DNA of 9,664 bases from an uncultured Eubacteriales bacterium. GTDB lineage: Bacteria > Bacillota > Clostridia > Oscillospirales > Oscillospiraceae. The DNA lies in contig ONTN01000038.1 in assembly GCA_900320765.1 (NCBI GenBank), positions 1-9,664 on the forward strand, read 5' to 3'. The notes below the pieces were generated by a model. It worked only from the letters and a program-made list of their open reading frames with translations. It did no database searches and was not told the DNA's origin. Numbering within the stretch: position 1 is the stretch's first letter; every line of letters starts with the position of its first letter. Made by a program: the position numbers and the translations under genes. Below, in pieces: positions 5,648-9,664 of this stretch.

Positions 5648-6643
5648 ATGAAAAAAAGATTCTCTTTAATTCTTGCGATCGTCGTGATCGCGGCGCTTCT
5701 TGCATCCTGCGCGTCCGGGACAAGTTATAAAAGTGCCGACTCGGCGGAGTATTATAACGGCTATTATGATGACGTCGATCCGGCGGCTCCTGCCTATGAG
5801 CCCGAATTTTACGAAGCAGATTACGACGAATACTACAGCGAATCAGAGCCTGCCGGCTTTACAGCCACCTCCGGAACGAGTACGAATACGGACTTCGCAG
5901 AAAAGATGATCTATTCCGCCAGAGTAACGCTTGAGACCACCGAGTTTGAGAATACTCTCCAGAGCCTTGAAGGCCTTATCACAAGCTACGGCGGATTCAT
6001 TGAGTCGAGCTATGTAACGGGGCAGAGCTATTCCTCCAAATGGAATAACTATGAGCCTCGCCGCTCCGCCGAGTACGTTATCCGCGTTCCGAGCACCGGA
6101 TTCAAGTCGATGATAAACGACTTTTCCGGCATAGGCAACGTAACCGAGCAGAGAGACTGGGCGGAGAATATCACCGAGCAGTTTTACGATTCCCAGTCCC
6201 GCCTGAATACCCTCAAGGTTGAGGAGGAGCGCCTGCTTGCAATGCTCGAAAAGGCGGAAACGGTCAGCGATATGATCGACCTCGAGTCCCGGCTATCCGA
6301 GGTTCGATACAGCATCGAGTCGGTTACAAGCCGCCTCAGGAACTGGCAGAACCAGGTCGACTACAGCACCGTCACCGTCAGCATAAGCGAGGTCAAAGAG
6401 CTTACGACCGTCGTTGAGCCGCAGCGCACCTATTGGGAGGAGATAGGCGACGGGCTTTCGGCTACGATAAAGGGAGTCGGCAACTTCTTCAAGCAGGCTT
6501 TCAAATGGCTCATAGTCGCTCTTCCGCTGCTTGCCGTGCTTGGAATAATTGCGCTAATTACGATAGTGATAATCAAGCTTGCGACCCGGTCTTCGAGAAA
6601 AAAGAGAAACGCCGAGGCAAAGCAGGATTCCGAAAATCAATAA
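5648..6643 (+). CDS. DUF4349 envelope lipoprotein with C-terminal membrane helix
   Basis: A cell-envelope protein of unknown function, 331 residues. A signal peptide ends in lipobox LASC (C21 lipidated). Next comes an acidic, Tyr-rich linker (about 27-70, with ten Tyr in residues 27-63), then a DUF4349-type domain at about 86-255. The domain opens MIYSARVTLETTEFENTL, contains YVIRVPSTGF, and has a helical coiled-coil-like stretch at about 174-237 that separates two halves closing in VDYSTVTVSISEV. A hydrophobic helix follows at about 287-310, then a basic tail (RSSRKKRN) that should be cytoplasmic. The outer domain would thus be tied to the membrane at both ends. It is a single gene bounded by terminators on both sides, and neighbours do not reveal its role. 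The family call rests on motif recall, not a search. Confidence 0.85.
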   Translation: MKKRFSLILAIVVIAALLASCASGTSYKSADSAEYYNGYYDDVDPAAPAYEPEFYEADYDEYYSESEPAGFTATSGTSTNTDFAEKMIYSARVTLETTEFENTLQSLEGLITSYGGFIESSYVTGQSYSSKWNNYEPRRSAEYVIRVPSTGFKSMINDFSGIGNVTEQRDWAENITEQFYDSQSRLNTLKVEEERLLAMLEKAETVSDMIDLESRLSEVRYSIESVTSRLRNWQNQVDYSTVTVSISEVKELTTVVEPQRTYWEEIGDGLSATIKGVGNFFKQAFKWLIVALPLLAVLGIIALITIVIIKLATRSSRKKRNAEAKQDSENQ

Positions 6644-6658
6644 AAGTTAATGCTAACG

Positions 6659-6690
6659 GCGCCGCCTTTTTAAAGGCGGCGCATTTTTTT
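6659..6690 (+). terminator. Intrinsic terminator after the DUF4349 gene
   Basis: A perfect 10-bp stem (GCGCCGCCTT, 6659-6668, with AAGGCGGCGC, 6673-6682) has a 4-base loop and is followed by A and seven Ts (6684-6690). It ends the DUF4349 transcript. Confidence 0.93.
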
Positions 6691-6720
6691 GCGCTGATCT
6701 TTAAAAAACAGAAAAAAAAC

Positions 6721-6749
6721 TTTTCAAGTAACACATTTTGTGGTACAAT
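6721..6749 (+). promoter_or_regulatory. Promoter of the surface protein gene
   Basis: TTTTCA (6721-6726) and TACAAT (6744-6749) are spaced exactly 17 bases. TGG just before the -10 makes it an extended (TGn) -10. The implied start near 6756 gives a leader of about 57 bases, containing a short GCATA-AA-TATGC hairpin (6761-6772) but no recognisable riboswitch. Confidence 0.65.
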
Positions 6750-6797
6750 AAATTGAAATAGCATAAATATGCAAGTTTGTACGTAAATCCCATTTGT

Positions 6798-6803
6798 AAG
6801 GAG
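6798..6803 (+). promoter_or_regulatory. Ribosome binding site of the surface protein gene
   Basis: AAGGAG lies 9 bases before the ATG at 6813, which opens into a classic signal peptide. Together they fix this start. Confidence 0.88.
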
Positions 6804-6812
6804 AATTGCCTT

Positions 6813-9664
6813 ATGAAATCAATCGTAACCAGATGGATAGCGCTCGTTCTTGCCCTTGTAATGTGCATTGGCGTACTGCCGATAGGCGCGCTTGCAGAGG
6901 GCGAGGAGGAGCCGGAAGTAACCGACCCCGCAGACCCGGCGGCGAACGTTGATCCCGAAGCGCCTGCAGAAGCAGACGGGGAGGGCGAGAGTGACCCGTC
7001 AGAGCCCGCAGAGGGTGGCGAGGGCGAGCCGACCCGCGGCGACGTACCCGATCAGGGAACAACCGACGAAGAGGGGAACGACACCCGCGTTGTCACCGAT
7101 GAGGGCCTTCGCATCGAGAAGCTCTATGCAAGCATTCACCGCGGCGCTGTTTTTAACGAGAACAGCGACTGGGTCTGGACGCCTGTAAATGATAAAGAGG
7201 GACACGATATTACCTATAAGGTAACATATTCGTTTGGCTCGACCGAGCCGTTTTACCCGGGAGAGATAGAGTTCTTCATTCCGAAAAATATGATAAAGAA
7301 CCTTAACGGCGACTACTCAAACACATATGTGATGAGTATCCCGCATAAGGACGACGAAGGGCTCACTGAAACGAACGTATACGTATACGAGGAGCTTGAC
7401 GACTGTATACGCATATTTAACCGTATAGAGGCAATTCCGACTCAGAAGGGCTTCTTTGAAGTAAGCTATGTAACGTCTGAGAAGACCTACGAGTATATGG
7501 ATTACGATTATGAGAATCCGCAAGGCTCCGAGGACTTTGACGTTACAATGAAGCTCACGCAGCCGGGAGCATCAAAGGAGGCCGAAACATCGGCTCCACC
7601 CGTGTATATAGATACGGCGGCTGTCATTACCCGTGTGGATAAGAATTATCCGGATTTCTTCGAGAGCTGGCAGGGAGGCTGGGGACCTGCGCCAGAAAAT
7701 GCGGACGATTATTACTATCTCGTTTGGGAGATTCATTCTTTCATAAAGGCAAACCAGGCGTATAACTTTACCGTTGACGATATATTCGACGTTGAGGACG
7801 GTGAGGTCGTCGGATACAGGATGTCGGGAGCGACAATGTTCACCGACAATAACACTGTAGAGTGCCTTAAGACCGACTATTCTGACTTTGGACGCTATGA
7901 CTACGTTCTGACCCGTCATCTCAAGGCGACTTATGACCATTATCTCTACGATGAGCCGCTGTCTACCGACGCGGATTACTACGAAACCGGTTCGTATACT
8001 ATAATCAACGTTGTAGACTGCACTGTTGACCCTTATTGCCAGGTCGACGATGACTCCACGCTTGAAGCGCAAAGGGCATGGACGCATAAAGTTCACAAAT
8101 ACTATGCGCCTACCGGTCACTTTTATTCAGATAAACGCGGCCTGGATTACAGGGACAATTACGTATACAACTCAACTCGTATATCAAATTATAGGCTTTC
8201 CGACTTCATTGACGGCGTCGATGAGGACGGAAACGAGGTAACCGAGCTCAACAGGCTTCGGTACTATACGTATATAGTCGGCTATCCGTACCCATGGACT
8301 TGGGATTACGACGGGGAAGGACCCGCGCCGAGCTGGGACAGCGAGGAAGCTAAGGACTATTTTGGAAAGAAGCCGGTACATTATTCGAAGACGGATAATG
8401 AACTAGTGCTGCATTCAATAGACGACAGCGACTATGAAAAGCTTGAAGCGGGCGATTATCGCATCGACGAGCTTCAGCTTAAATACAGAATGAACCTTGG
8501 CGAATACAGCGAGACGTCAAAGAGCTTCGTTTCCGGCGCAGCCGCGTTCAGCGATATAGAGGTATACGTACAGATAGACGGAGCAGAGGCTTGGACGCTT
8601 GCCGCCACGTATACGGACGGCGGCTGGGTCATCTCGGACGATAGCATAGTTGAAGCTGCGCGCGGACTTACGCTTAGCTTTAAGCACGATTCCGGAGAGG
8701 TCACAGGTTTCAGAGTTGATACCGAGAACGCATTTTTCTATACTGTGATTGAAATGTACCCGAGCGTAACGCTGAAAAACAGCGAGAGGGTAATGCGGAT
8801 TGCAAACGCCGCCCGCGCTTCCGGGCAGGAAAAGATGTACCTTGAAAACTTTGCAAACAATCTGATCACCGATTACCGCGGAGAAACGGTATTCAGCAAG
8901 AGAGACGTAGGAACGGACTATATACTCGGAGTTCTGAAGGAAGGATTTATCAAGAAGGATCTGATAGGTCACAGAAACAATGTTGTTAAGCGGATCTATA
9001 CTATAACGTGGCAGTGCCAGTTCAATGAGCAGTATGCAGGCAGCGGCGGAGAGATTATATATGTAGAGCAGAAATCCGGAAGGTTCTTTGACCTCATTCC
9101 TGCCGGGGGAGAATTCGTTAGCGGCTCCGTTGTCGCCTTTGTGGACGGAAAAGAGCTGTCAGACGGCGAATTTGATGTAAGTACTGAAACAAACTTCAGA
9201 GGAACCGGTCAGACTATGCTTATAGTAGATATTAAGGTTCCCGGAAATAATTACTATTTCATTTATAAAACGGATCATAGCTGGGAGGCAGTGCATGATT
9301 ACGGAATATACACCCACAACCTCCTCGCATATGAAACAGGAAACGAGTCGATCGGAAAGGGCTATACACGGGACGGAGGCAACCTGACCGGGGATGACAA
9401 GGAACTGATGAGCGATCTCGATCCGACGACCGACGCAAAGCGCTTCCTGTACACTACCAAGGATCATGAGATATCCATAATCACCGCCGGCTCTCTCGGC
9501 CTGTACAAGCGCGTAAAGAACGAGACAGAGACCGAATACGGCGAACAGCCTCTTCGGCGGATTCTTGGGACCCGAACGCCGTCAGGCGGAAGTACCCCTC
9601 GCCACTCGGACCGAACCCCGAGCCCGGCGTTCCGACGACCTGCACCGTTTCGAGCAGCAGATCG
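6813..9664 (+). CDS. Large secreted surface protein, open at right edge; last ~40 codons chimeric
   Basis: The frame is open from 6813 to the window end (950 codons, no stop); about 905-910 residues look native. The signal peptide MKSIVTRWIALVLALVMCIG continues to a likely cleavage after ALA (26-28). Residues 29-90 form a Glu/Asp/Pro-rich, Gly-containing linker with an RGD at 75-77. The ectodomain is Tyr-, Asp- and Trp-rich and probably mostly beta-sheet (for example ITYKVTYSFGSTEPFYPGEI). It resembles Clostridia cell-wall adhesins and fimbria-like proteins in general style, but I do not recognise a specific family. No LPXTG motif, SLH repeat or transmembrane anchor is visible, since the true C-terminus is missing. 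From about 9526-9545 onward the minus strand encodes a different protein, so the plus-frame residues after roughly LYKRVKNETETEYG should not be trusted. It uses ATA and GAA codons more than the glycolytic genes. Confidence 0.88.
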   Translation, partial: MKSIVTRWIALVLALVMCIGVLPIGALAEGEEEPEVTDPADPAANVDPEAPAEADGEGESDPSEPAEGGEGEPTRGDVPDQGTTDEEGNDTRVVTDEGLRIEKLYASIHRGAVFNENSDWVWTPVNDKEGHDITYKVTYSFGSTEPFYPGEIEFFIPKNMIKNLNGDYSNTYVMSIPHKDDEGLTETNVYVYEELDDCIRIFNRIEAIPTQKGFFEVSYVTSEKTYEYMDYDYENPQGSEDFDVTMKLTQPGASKEAETSAPPVYIDTAAVITRVDKNYPDFFESWQGGWGPAPENADDYYYLVWEIHSFIKANQAYNFTVDDIFDVEDGEVVGYRMSGATMFTDNNTVECLKTDYSDFGRYDYVLTRHLKATYDHYLYDEPLSTDADYYETGSYTIINVVDCTVDPYCQVDDDSTLEAQRAWTHKVHKYYAPTGHFYSDKRGLDYRDNYVYNSTRISNYRLSDFIDGVDEDGNEVTELNRLRYYTYIVGYPYPWTWDYDGEGPAPSWDSEEAKDYFGKKPVHYSKTDNELVLHSIDDSDYEKLEAGDYRIDELQLKYRMNLGEYSETSKSFVSGAAAFSDIEVYVQIDGAEAWTLAATYTDGGWVISDDSIVEAARGLTLSFKHDSGEVTGFRVDTENAFFYTVIEMYPSVTLKNSERVMRIANAARASGQEKMYLENFANNLITDYRGETVFSKRDVGTDYILGVLKEGFIKKDLIGHRNNVVKRIYTITWQCQFNEQYAGSGGEIIYVEQKSGRFFDLIPAGGEFVSGSVVAFVDGKELSDGEFDVSTETNFRGTGQTMLIVDIKVPGNNYYFIYKTDHSWEAVHDYGIYTHNLLAYETGNESIGKGYTRDGGNLTGDDKELMSDLDPTTDAKRFLYTTKDHEISIITAGSLGLYKRVKNETETEYGEQPLRRILGTRTPSGGSTPRHSDRTPSPAFRRPAPFRAAD
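9526..9663 (-). CDS. dapL: LL-diaminopimelate aminotransferase, C-terminal fragment (probable chimeric join)
   Basis: Reading leftward from the right edge, the minus strand encodes DLLLETVQVVGTPGSGFGPS and then GEGYFRLTAFG, ending near EEAVRRIRSL. This is the characteristic C-terminus of DapL, the PLP enzyme that makes LL-diaminopimelate from tetrahydrodipicolinate for lysine and peptidoglycan synthesis. The Arg in YFRLTAFG is the conserved substrate-carboxylate ligand. The minus frame stays open past the likely natural end and stops only at 9481-9483, inside the surface gene, so the native stop is missing. GC is about 67% by hand count over 9541-9664 against about 53% over 9301-9420, and CTG, GTG, GGG and GAA codons replace the CTC/CTT and GAG of this genome. 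Most likely it is DNA from another genome or locus joined here. Other class I aminotransferases are less likely given the GFGPSGEGYFRLTAFG match. Confidence 0.8.

Noticed and set aside
6756..6812. A riboswitch in the surface gene leader
   Set aside because: The leader is under 60 bases and shows only a 5-bp hairpin; no known aptamer core is recognisable.
7572..8120. A 182-residue minus-strand open frame inside the surface gene
   Set aside because: It is antisense to a continuous plus-strand frame with a signal peptide, promoter and ribosome binding site, has no family features, and is Val/Ile/Arg-rich as expected for a shadow of Tyr/Asp codons.
1..9664. CRISPR array, tRNA/rRNA, insertion sequence or defence system
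   Set aside because: No spaced direct repeats, no cloverleaf or rRNA-like stretch, and no transposase, nuclease or helicase motifs were seen on either strand.

Overview
The window looks like a piece of a Clostridia-type Bacillota genome, probably an uncultured gut lineage. The reasons are Gram-positive lipoprotein signals without outer-membrane genes, strong AAGGAG-type ribosome binding sites, rho-independent terminators, a pgk-tpiA-gpmA glycolytic cluster, and a polar amino acid ABC transporter of the common Clostridia type. Everything real lies on the plus strand, apart from a foreign-looking fragment at the right edge. There is no intergenic gap over 300 bases.

Layout. (1) 93-3012: pgk, tpiA and a cofactor-dependent gpmA, covering the lower-glycolysis steps from 1,3-bisphosphoglycerate to 2-phosphoglycerate plus triose interconversion, closed by a strong terminator. 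(2) 3124-5556: a promoter with a repeated AT-rich box, then a three-gene importer made of a lipoprotein binding protein, a permease and an ATPase, closed by a 12-bp terminator. (3) 5648-6643: a DUF4349 lipoprotein with a second, C-terminal membrane anchor, plus terminator. (4) 6721 to the right edge: a good promoter driving a very large secreted surface protein that is still open at the window end.

Two points stand out. The amino acid binding protein (3198-3998) appears to be naturally circularly permuted. The segment that normally ends this family sits directly after its lipobox, and the protein stops where that segment would normally begin. Its partner permease and ATPase look ordinary. Second, the last ~120-140 bases do not belong to the surface gene. 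On the minus strand they encode the C-terminus of LL-diaminopimelate aminotransferase with higher GC (about 67% by hand count against about 53% just upstream), so the right end is probably an assembly or amplification chimera. The surface protein's true C-terminus is therefore not in this window.
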